A stretch of DNA of 24,877 nt from a virus. The stretch's first letter is position 1; the number at the start of each line of letters is the position of its first letter. The translations under genes were made by a program, and so were the position numbers. The notes beneath the pieces were generated by a model, which saw nothing but the letters and a program-made list of their open reading frames with translations, was not told the DNA's origin and made no database searches. This document shows positions 15,851-21,058 of the stretch, in pieces. The stretch lies in IMG/VR virus record IMGVR_UViG_3300022929_000189, positions 1 through 24,877 of that record; one strand, given 5' to 3'.

Positions 15851-17498
15851 AAACTTTCTATACTTAGTTTGGAAACACCTTAATCTTCCTGATCCTACCG
15901 AGCTACAGTACGACATAGCGGAGTACCTGCAACACGGTCCGAAGCGGTCTGTTATTATGGCGTTCCGGGGAGTAGGTAAGTCTTGGATAACGTCTGCCTT
16001 TGTAGTACATCAGCTACTGCTGGACCCATCTAAGAACATACTTGTTGTATCAGCTAGTAAGAATAGATCGGATGACTTCTCTACATTTACCTTGCGAATC
16101 ATTCAGGAGATTCCCATTTTACAAGGATTAAAGCCATCAGAGAACCAACGATTCAGTAAGATTGCATTTGATGTCGGACCTGCTCCTGCCTCTCACGCTC
16201 CCTCTGTTAAGTCCCTTGGTATATCGTCACAGCTCACCGGTTCCCGTGCAGACATCATCGTAGCGGACGACGTGGAGGTAGCTAATAACAGTGCTACCCA
16301 AGGTATGAGGGATAAGCTGGATGAACAAGTAAAAGAGTTCGACGCTATCGTTAAACCCTTAGACTCCTCCCGTATCATCTTTCTTGGTACTCCACAGTGT
16401 GAGGACTCTATATATAACAAACTGCGAGAAAGGGGCTACAAGAGCCGTATATGGCCTTCAGAGTATCCAGACGATACAGAGGCTACTAACAACTACGGAA
16501 ACGATCTAGCACCTCTTATAGAGGATAACATAACTCCTGACACAATTGGTACCTCTACAGAACCCTTACGGTTCACTGATCTCGACTTAGAAGAACGTAA
16601 GATGAGCTACGGTCGTACCGGGTACGCTCTTCAGTTCATGTTGAACCCTAAGCTGTCTGATGCTGATCGATACCCATTAAAGATAAACGATTTGATTATA
16701 TCTGATGTGGATGTAGACTTAGCTCCTGAAAAGATCGTGTGGTCCTCTGACCCGGATAACACAGATAGAGAGTTACCTAATGTCGGATTGGCGGGGGATC
16801 GATTCAGGCGTCCCTCTTCCACCGTAGGAGATATGATACCGTACAGCGGCTCTGTGTTATCTATTGACCCATCAGGACGGGGTAAGGACGAGACAGGGTA
16901 CGCTGTGGTAAAGATGCTTAACGGACAACTATACGTACCTGATGCTGGTGGTATACGGGGCGGTTACGACGAGAAGACGTTGAAACAACTGGTAGCTATA
17001 GCAAAGGATAACAAAGTTAATATCGTTGTTATAGAGTCTAACTTTGGAGACGGTATGTTTATGGAGCTGATTAAACCTCTGTTTAGAACAACATATCCTG
17101 TAACTATAGAAGAAGTACGTCATAACAAACAAAAGGAACTTCGTATCGTTGATGTATTGGAACCTGTACTTAACGCTCATAGACTTGTTGTAGACCCTTC
17201 TGTTATAACAAATGATTACAGATCAGCTCTTAGCTATCCTATAGAACAACAAACTAGATATATGTTAATGTATCAGCTATCAAGGATAACAAGAGATAAA
17301 GGATCACTGGTACACGATGACCGTCTTGACGCCCTATCAATCGCTGTTGGTTATTGGACGCAGCAGATGGCTGCTAATGCAGACCAATCGATGGTTGATA
17401 GACAACAAGAACTACTTCATAAAGAACTACAAGACTTCACTGATAGCTTCTATAAGCGTAATAACAAAGCTAGAGCTGTCACTTGGATGCAGTCGTAG
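15804..17498 (+). CDS. Terminase large subunit (T7 gp19-like)
   Basis: Packaging ATPase and nuclease, 564 aa (T7 gp19: 586). Walker A is AFRGVGKS (53-60) and Walker B is IIVADDVE (151-158). The QLTGSRAD just before it and FLGTPQ near 194 are as in T7. The RNase H-like nuclease has IDPSGRGKDETGYAV with Asp355, ESNFGDGMF with Glu411, and HDDRLDAL with Asp505/Asp506/Asp509. The ATPase-to-nuclease linker keeps LQFMLNPKLSDADRYPL. The start is a TTG inside the small terminase. No ATG occurs before Walker A, and KLRDFRNFLYLVWKHLNLP aligns with T7 LKGDFVAFLFVLWKALNLP, so reading must begin upstream of residue 11. Expression is probably coupled to the small subunit. No hairpin terminator is evident after its stop. 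Confidence 0.95.
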   Translation: MKKKNIEIPPKLRDFRNFLYLVWKHLNLPDPTELQYDIAEYLQHGPKRSVIMAFRGVGKSWITSAFVVHQLLLDPSKNILVVSASKNRSDDFSTFTLRIIQEIPILQGLKPSENQRFSKIAFDVGPAPASHAPSVKSLGISSQLTGSRADIIVADDVEVANNSATQGMRDKLDEQVKEFDAIVKPLDSSRIIFLGTPQCEDSIYNKLRERGYKSRIWPSEYPDDTEATNNYGNDLAPLIEDNITPDTIGTSTEPLRFTDLDLEERKMSYGRTGYALQFMLNPKLSDADRYPLKINDLIISDVDVDLAPEKIVWSSDPDNTDRELPNVGLAGDRFRRPSSTVGDMIPYSGSVLSIDPSGRGKDETGYAVVKMLNGQLYVPDAGGIRGGYDEKTLKQLVAIAKDNKVNIVVIESNFGDGMFMELIKPLFRTTYPVTIEEVRHNKQKELRIVDVLEPVLNAHRLVVDPSVITNDYRSALSYPIEQQTRYMLMYQLSRITRDKGSLVHDDRLDALSIAVGYWTQQMAANADQSMVDRQQELLHKELQDFTDSFYKRNNKARAVTWMQS

Positions 17499-17542
17499 TC
17501 GCTATTGCTCCTACTCCTTTATAATAACAAACCTTTAGTAGT

Positions 17543-17554
17543 CTTATATATAAG
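17543..17554. repeat. 12-nt perfect palindrome
   Basis: CTTATATATAAG is self-complementary and lies 45 nt after the TerL stop. It could be a weak hairpin, a protein binding site or a melting site. Function is unknown. Confidence 0.5.
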
Positions 17555-17611
17555 GTGATGAGGTAGTTAGTGTATTTACACCGACTATAGCTATACCTTG
17601 AAATACTAAAG

Positions 17612-17661
17612 TTAAGGTTTAGATTTACTAGGTCTACGTCTGTAGACACACCTATCCTTAA
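17612..17661. repeat. Nested inverted repeats (stem-loop)
   Basis: The outer arms are TTAAGG (17612-17617) and CCTTAA (17656-17661). The inner arms are GTCTAC (17632-17637) and GTAGAC (17642-17647) around a GTCT loop. TAGG and CCTA (17629-17632 and 17651-17654) can add a middle step. There is no T run, so this is not a standard terminator. It may be a processing, packaging or origin structure. Confidence 0.5.
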
Positions 17662-18040
17662 AAGACCTATTTAACGATCACGTTATCAATCTGTAAGTAT
17701 TAGAGGTTATTGCGAAAGAACGGAGTATGAGCAATAATAACAACGGATGTATTGATCTGATGGAGCTGTAGTATTTGTATGGGAATGTTATGTAACGAAG
17801 TGGAATAAAATAGCTACAACTAGCGTCAGCTAATGTAACCTCTGTTGATGCTATTGCTTATTGCTTATCTATATTACCTATTAAGAATACCTATCGGTAT
17901 GAGACCTCTTAAACGTACGTCTATAACGACTATCTAAATCTCATTATTATAACTTTCTCAAGCCGAAGGGACTCTGTCAATACTAAATGAAAAAACATCA
18001 GTAAGTAAGAGGGGTACAAGAGGGTATTAGATTTACCTAT
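17650..18040 (+). repeat. Dispersed ACCTAT direct repeats
   Basis: ACCTAT occurs at 17650-17655, 17665-17670, 17876-17881, 17889-17894 and 18035-18040, with a near copy ACCTCT at 17904-17909. Most are followed within a few bases by TAA or TTAA. Five exact copies of one hexamer in under 400 nt of AT-rich DNA is more than chance would give. T7 carries short repeat arrays (CCTAAAG) beside its terminal repeats, which makes a genome-end function reasonable but unproven. Confidence 0.5.
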
Positions 18041-18076
18041 CATTTAATCTCATTTATTGTTATACTACTACTAGTG

Positions 18077-18313
18077 ATGAATATCAACGATCAAACAGAT
18101 ACATTCCAGTACGAACTAGCTAAGCTGGTATATAGGTTCAAGAGCGAATACGATCTTAACGATTACACTATAGCCGGATGCTTAGACTTCTGTAAGCTGT
18201 CAGTGTTGACGGAAACAGATGATGTTATCTTTACTGGAGAACTAACAACAGAGGACACCGATGAAGAAGAAGACACCGAAGACGACCACAACGACATCTA
18301 CCCAACCTTCTAG
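18077..18313 (+). CDS. Hypothetical protein with acidic tail, 78 aa
   Basis: The N-terminal part (QYELAKLVYRFKSEYDLNDYTIAGCLDFCKL) looks like a folded helical domain of a kind I have seen in small marine-phage proteins without known function. The last 22 residues hold 11 Asp/Glu and end IYPTF. An acidic tail with a C-terminal aromatic is the partner-binding feature of SSB and T7 gp2.5, so a role at the replication machinery is possible but not shown. ATG 18077 is preferred to the adjacent GTG 18074. No Shine-Dalgarno sequence is seen; an (ACT)3 run lies just upstream. It occupies the position of T7 gene 19.5 and overlaps the next gene by 53 nt. Confidence 0.65.
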   Translation: MNINDQTDTFQYELAKLVYRFKSEYDLNDYTIAGCLDFCKLSVLTETDDVIFTGELTTEDTDEEEDTEDDHNDIYPTF

Positions 18314-18524
18314 TCGCTCCGCTTCGACGGCTGCTCTAAACGATCTTCCTGTTATACGAATCGTGTCGGAGGAGGAAGAGATGCACGTAAAGCTCGGGCT
18401 GGAGATGGAAGACACAACACACGATATGCTTGTTAAATGGGGCAAAGAGGTAGCATCCGATGAAGACTATATAGAGATCGCTGTGAGGGCGGGGTTAAAG
18501 CACCTTATATCAAGCGATAAGTAG
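18261..18524 (+). CDS. Hypothetical protein overlapping the acidic tail of its neighbour, 87 aa
   Basis: I do not recognise it. The N-terminus (MKKKTPKTTTTTSTQPSSRS) is basic and Thr/Ser-rich and probably disordered. From about residue 28 there is a likely folded helical part (VIRIVSEEEEMHVKLGLEME ... EIAVRAGLKHLI). The ATG at 18261 is preceded by GAGGA with good spacing, which supports translation. Its first 53 nt are shared, in another frame, with the acid tail of the upstream gene: the same GAAGAAGAAGA stretch gives Glu runs in one frame and Lys runs in the other. No TM segment or enzyme motif is seen. Confidence 0.65.
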   Translation: MKKKTPKTTTTTSTQPSSRSASTAALNDLPVIRIVSEEEEMHVKLGLEMEDTTHDMLVKWGKEVASDEDYIEIAVRAGLKHLISSDK

Positions 18525-18587
18525 CACTTTGCTACAGCTGTTCAAAAGGTTTCGATAGAAAAATCTGAGACGTCGACGCTATATACG

Positions 18588-18620
18588 CCCGCAAGTTTTT
18601 ACCCCGTGTGTACCCGCAAG
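18588..18620 (+). repeat. CCCGCAAG direct repeat pair, 25-nt period
   Basis: CCCGCAAG occurs at 18588-18595 and 18613-18620. Both copies follow an AC or ACG step and are followed by T-rich DNA. The function is unknown; it could be a paired protein site. Confidence 0.4.
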
Positions 18621-18722
18621 ATTCTTATAGGGGAGGGGATGTTATTTCGCATAACACATATTATGTCTAATTACAAGTGCTTGGTTATCAATGACTTAGT
18701 GTTTTTACTGCAGTTTTCGGGA

Positions 18723-18885
18723 CGATCAAGATCAGCTTGACACGAGTAAAGCACATCAGTAAAGCTTGCCAGGTTGTTATCGATCAAAGCTGGTAATGAT
18801 GTCGCCCTTATTGCAATTTGCTTGCATTAGTGTTTTTCTTTTTTCGCGTTCCACTATCGATCATCAAAGCGATCATAAACGATCA
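18723..18885. repeat. CGATCA iteron-like cluster
   Basis: Copies lie at 18723, 18781, 18858, 18870 and 18880. The last three are 12 and 10 nt apart, close to one helical turn. Two of them sit in TATCGATCA. All contain GATC, a Dam-type site. Phased short repeats next to an AT-rich dyad are typical of origins or operators. Which of the two this is cannot be told from sequence. Confidence 0.5.
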
Positions 18886-18990
18886 TTAGTAATTCTGCTA
18901 TCAATACCGCTTAAACACTAGCACTTAGCATTTTCATTCTCATAAACTATTGTTATTCAATGCTTTAGAGTCGAGATTGATTTGACTTAG

Positions 18991-18996
18991 TATAAT
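18991..18996 (+). promoter_or_regulatory. Candidate -10 box of a host-type early promoter
   Basis: A perfect TATAAT lies about 130 nt before the first early gene. TTGACT lies only 3 nt upstream, which is too close, and no good -35 sits at 16-19 nt, so a promoter here would be weak or activator-dependent. It is listed because early genes need a host promoter in this gap. Confidence 0.3.
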
Positions 18997-19008
18997 AGGT
19001 GAAACTTT

Positions 19009-19061
19009 TTTATTTTTTATTTCGCTGATTATCAACGATTTACAGCAACTTAAAAAATAAA
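19009..19061. repeat. 11-bp AT inverted repeat with inner GCTG/CAGC dyad
   Basis: TTTATTTTTTA (19009-19019) pairs perfectly with TAAAAAATAAA (19051-19061). Inside the loop, GCTG (19024-19027) can pair with CAGC (19043-19046). There is no terminal T tract after the right arm, so it is not an intrinsic terminator on the + strand. It could be a DNA unwinding element, a repressor site or a 5'-UTR stem. Confidence 0.55.
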
Positions 19062-19127
19062 GTTTGCATTATCTTGAGGTTCTGTCAGATGTTATCGGCA
19101 TTAACCTAAACCATATATATCTATATC

Positions 19128-19538
19128 ATGAAAGTAACAATATCACAGAACCTATTATCATTCGTCAGTAACGCTTATTCGGACTTAGATCATCCCTTAA
19201 AGCCTAGTCACACAGAGATCGATTTAATGAAGGGACATTGGGTGCTAGCAAACATAGTAATGGGTGACTTCATGGAAACCACCGCAGAAGATCAAGTGGC
19301 TATTTTCTCAGAACTTAGAGCCTTAAAAGCTACCCTTCAAACATTTGAGAACCACGAGCTTAGATCAGAGTACACAAAGTTTGACGAAATCGACACTAGG
19401 AGGCTTTTGGATTGGTACAGAACAGATCGGCAAAGAAAGTTCAGAACTAGCGATACTCTAAGAACTATGGCTAAGGATGGCAGGTTCAATAAGATCGGGG
19501 CAGAAATAATCGCATTACCATCACCTAAGATTGCATAA
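19128..19538 (+). CDS. First early gene, hypothetical, 136 aa
   Basis: I do not recognise it. It appears soluble and mostly helical, with the visible stretches SYSDLDHPLKPSHTEIDLM-like near the start (actual first residues MKVTISQNLLSFVSNAYSDL) and DTRRLLDWYRTDRQRKFRTS near residues 89-108. Its position as the first gene after the long control region makes it an analogue in place of T7 0.3, where host-takeover or anti-restriction proteins are usual. There is no sequence likeness to Ocr. No Shine-Dalgarno sequence is present; the leader ends in CTATATC. The next gene starts 4 nt after its stop. Confidence 0.75.
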   Translation: MKVTISQNLLSFVSNAYSDLDHPLKPSHTEIDLMKGHWVLANIVMGDFMETTAEDQVAIFSELRALKATLQTFENHELRSEYTKFDEIDTRRLLDWYRTDRQRKFRTSDTLRTMAKDGRFNKIGAEIIALPSPKIA

Positions 19539-19542
19539 GACC

Positions 19543-19821
19543 ATGAACATCAAACCATCACTAATAACAAGATTGCACAAGGGTTATATCAAGCGTATCC
19601 ATGTCAATCAGCATATCATCAAAGCTAATAAAAAGCACGACCGCAACGATCCAGTTCTGACGATCAAGACGACAGGCGACAACATCAAAGCAAACCATAT
19701 CATGATCGGGGAAAACGTCAGACTTTGTTATTCTCCTGAATCGCCATTGGCTTGTGGAGCTACGATTTGGATTGAAACAACAGAACAAGTCTCTATACAA
19801 GATTGGCACGAACATTACTAA
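19543..19821 (+). CDS. Conserved early hypothetical protein with HVNQH motif, 92 aa
   Basis: It contains RIHVNQHIIKANKKHDRNDP, then LTIKTTGDNIKAN and YSPESPLACGATIWIETTEQ. Proteins with the same order (HVNQH.IK.N.KH ... Y.P..PL.CGA..WIET) recur in marine cyano- and other phages and are, as far as I know, uncharacterised. It is a compact, probably beta-rich fold. His22 and His26 (first HVNQH), His35 and Cys74 could bind a metal but no standard spacing is present. ATG 19543 is preferred to an in-frame TTG at 19531 inside the previous gene. The 50-nt gap after it is CA-rich with two ACCAATAA copies. Confidence 0.8.
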   Translation: MNIKPSLITRLHKGYIKRIHVNQHIIKANKKHDRNDPVLTIKTTGDNIKANHIMIGENVRLCYSPESPLACGATIWIETTEQVSIQDWHEHY

Positions 19822-19828
19822 TCAAACA

Positions 19829-19871
19829 ACCAATAAACACCAATAACACCAAAAATACTACTACTACTACT
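19829..19871 (+). promoter_or_regulatory. Shine-Dalgarno-free leader with ACCAATAA pair and (ACT)n run
   Basis: ACCAATAA occurs at 19829-19836 and 19839-19846. A run of five ACT units follows directly before the ATG at 19872. The leader lacks G and is probably unstructured. The same ACCAATAA lies in the 24524-24546 gap, and ACCAATAC in the 21044-21058 gap. It may help translation or mark RNA processing. Confidence 0.35.
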
Positions 19872-20210
19872 ATGAAAAATTACAAAGAATATATAGACTA
19901 CTGCCAGCGATTGGCGGAAGATGTTAATAACTCATACTCAGACGACATAGAAGTCACTGAACGCATGCACGAAATCGCTGATGGTTGCCAATATGTTATC
20001 TATTACAGCAAAGCTTGGGATTTAGTAAATATGATGCGAGAATATAATCATGAGCTGTTCATGCAAGCTGTGGAAGAAGTTCAAGACAATGGTTTCGAGC
20101 ATGAATTGGCAGGTGATGTAAACAAGCTAATGACTTGGATTGCTTTCTTTCTCATTCGTAATGGCATCCACTCAGCTTATCAGCACATTGAATCGGAGGC
20201 GGTAGCATGA
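19872..20210 (+). CDS. Acidic early protein, 112 aa, possible Ocr-type antirestriction candidate
   Basis: About 21 Asp/Glu against 8 Lys/Arg, spread along the chain. Size (T7 Ocr: 117 aa), strong negative charge and early position match the DNA mimic Ocr. A loose local pattern DDIxxTxxxHxxxxxAD...YY can also be laid on Ocr. These are weak signs: a helical early protein can be acidic for other reasons, and the central EIADGCQYVIYYSKAWDLV may belong to an unrelated phage family. ATG 19872 was chosen over an in-frame TTG at 19803, which would overlap the previous gene and translate the ACT run as poly-Thr. Its TGA overlaps the next ATG (ATGA). Confidence 0.75.
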   Translation: MKNYKEYIDYCQRLAEDVNNSYSDDIEVTERMHEIADGCQYVIYYSKAWDLVNMMREYNHELFMQAVEEVQDNGFEHELAGDVNKLMTWIAFFLIRNGIHSAYQHIESEAVA

Positions 20211-20353
20211 ACAAAGAGCATTTACTGAGCAAAGCGAATAAATGCGATAGGAGCGAAGCGACTGCCATTAAAGACCATCTCCTCTCTCTCTTAATCCTTA
20301 ACCTTTGCTTTGGCTCGTGGTGGCTTGTGCTCCTGCTCTGCCTTAGTTCCTAA
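20207..20353 (+). CDS. Small early membrane protein, 48 aa
   Basis: It reads MNKEHLLSKANKCDRSEATA and continues into a hydrophobic helix (about residues 25-46) with WW in the middle and Cys/Leu-rich flanks. A very good CGGAGGCGG ribosome binding site precedes the ATG, and the start overlaps the upstream stop as ATGA, so it is most likely translated. One TM helix with a short basic N-terminal side suggests a cytoplasmic N-terminus and insertion in the inner membrane. Early phage proteins of this kind can act on host membrane functions or superinfection exclusion; nothing specific is visible. No family is recognised. Confidence 0.65.
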   Translation: MNKEHLLSKANKCDRSEATAIKDHLLSLLILNLCFGSWWLVLLLCLSS

Positions 20354-20376
20354 TACCTAAACCTTACTAAACCAAA

Positions 20377-20583
20377 ATGAATAAACTATACAGAATAAAA
20401 TTAACGCCTGAAACTCCGAGCTATCGTGTAAAAACTTACCAATTAACAGCGGATAATGTAGAAAATGCTATAGCTAAAGCTATTGATCGTTTGAATCAGG
20501 GTGGTCTTACTTTTAAAAAAGTTGTGAGCGTTGATATATACCTTGAAAGAGGAAAGGCTTGGCTAACTAAATTAAGCTGGTAA
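20377..20583 (+). CDS. Early hypothetical protein, 68 aa
   Basis: I do not recognise it. Its pattern, with KLYRIKLTPETP, then a helix ADNVENAIAKAIDRLN and a strand VVSVDIYLERGKAW, looks like a small alpha/beta fold (strand-helix-strand), basic overall. No catalytic motif is seen. The ATG has no Shine-Dalgarno sequence and follows a leader with ACCTAAACC and CTAAACCAAA. The stop TAA overlaps the start of the next gene (TAATG). Confidence 0.65.
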   Translation: MNKLYRIKLTPETPSYRVKTYQLTADNVENAIAKAIDRLNQGGLTFKKVVSVDIYLERGKAWLTKLSW

Positions 20584-20753
20584 TGAATAAAATAGATCAA
20601 ACTACCTACTCACATTTAACCAAGTCACAACTGACTCAACTCCGTAAAGCTTGCAAGATTGCTAACTTAGATTTTAAGGCAATGGCTTGTCGTCCTAAGG
20701 ATGGCTTGCAACTTATTAAAGATGTAGAAAATAGAACTGGAGTGAAGCTGTAA
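20583..20753 (+). CDS. Early hypothetical miniprotein, 56 aa
   Basis: It reads MNKIDQTTYSHLTKSQLTQL and ends in LIKDVENRTGVKL, is basic and is probably two or three helices. HLTKSQLTQLRKACK resembles small DNA-binding or adaptor helices but no helix-turn-helix can be claimed. It is tied by one-base overlaps (TAATG) to the genes on both sides, which supports it as a real gene in the early operon. Function unknown. Confidence 0.6.
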   Translation: MNKIDQTTYSHLTKSQLTQLRKACKIANLDFKAMACRPKDGLQLIKDVENRTGVKL

Positions 20754-21043
20754 TGTCAGTGACAATATACCTAACCGACCATAACGGACGAAAGGTTGCG
20801 TTCTTTTATCGAATCGATAGCGAGCGATACCTTACCTGTCCACAGCTTATATGGGCGTGCCGTCAGCATCCTGAGTATCAAGGCACAGCAGAATCAAAGG
20901 AGCATTTCATCGAGCAAGCAAAGGATGTTATGCGTGAGCTTAACCGATCCTTACCTGTTCGTACTTGTGATGTCTGCGATAAAAGCTTGCAAGGCATGGA
21001 AAGAGAAGGCACAACTTGTAACGATCACAACTTTGACCGATAA
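20753..21043 (+). CDS. Early protein with putative C-terminal zinc-binding motif, 96 aa
   Basis: The N-terminal half (SVTIYLTDHNGRKVAFFYRI) looks beta-rich. The C-terminus holds Cys72-x2-Cys75-x13-Cys89-x2-His92 (CDVCDKSLQG ... CNDH), the spacing of a small zinc ribbon. Zinc ribbons in early phage proteins often bind nucleic acids or RNA polymerase, but no homologue is recognised and the binding is inferred only from spacing. It starts by TAATG overlap with the previous gene. A 15-nt gap with AACCAATACCTAAA leads to the next gene. Confidence 0.7.
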   Translation: MSVTIYLTDHNGRKVAFFYRIDSERYLTCPQLIWACRQHPEYQGTAESKEHFIEQAKDVMRELNRSLPVRTCDVCDKSLQGMEREGTTCNDHNFDR

Positions 21044-21058
21044 AAACCAATACCTAAA

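Larger units (their letters stand above)
17499..18076. other. 578-nt non-coding, repeat-rich region after terminase (genome-end candidate)
   Basis: No credible gene is seen; the best short frame (17728-17772, 14 codons) is unconvincing. Contents: a perfect 12-nt palindrome CTTATATATAAG (17543-17554); CGACTATAG followed by a palindrome TATAGCTATA (17586-17595); nested dyads at 17612-17661; five ACCTAT copies at 17650, 17665, 17876, 17889 and 18035; a TTATTGC/GCAATAA dyad (17707-17737); and a tandem ATTGCTT pair (17853-17866). In T7 the region right of gene 19 holds the right-end promoter and origin, the repeats near the terminal redundancy and the packaging cut. The same role is likely here, but the exact ends cannot be read from one assembled copy. 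Confidence 0.6.
18525..19127. other. 603-nt non-coding region before the early genes (early promoter / origin / terminal repeat candidate)
   Basis: No convincing gene is present. A 33-codon frame at 18639-18740 has purines directly against its ATG but no other support. Contents: a CCCGCAAG pair (18588-18595, 18613-18620); G-rich AGGGGAGGGG (18629-18638); a small hairpin TGTTAT/ATAACA (18640-18656); two TTAGTGTTTTT copies (18696-18706, 18827-18837); five CGATCA copies between 18723 and 18885; a TTGACA box (18737-18742) without a good -10; TATAAT at 18991-18996; and an 11-bp A/T dyad (19009-19061). T7 early promoters and the left terminal repeat occupy this position, so host-read early promoters are expected here. 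Confidence 0.6.

Noticed and set aside
17728-17772. 14-codon frame MSNNNNGCIDLMEL
   Set aside because: Too short, and found in a region full of repeats; no coupling to any gene.
18639-18740. 33-codon + frame after a G-rich purine run
   Set aside because: The purines touch the ATG, leaving no proper spacing, and the product has no motif; more likely part of the control region.
18737-18765. TTGACA with TAAAGC 17 nt downstream as an early promoter
   Set aside because: The -35 is perfect, but the -10 lacks the key final T and two other bases; kept only as a remark.
17499-19127. tRNA gene or attachment site
   Set aside because: I looked for a T-arm (GGTTCRA) with a matching acceptor stem and found none; there is no integrase in the window.
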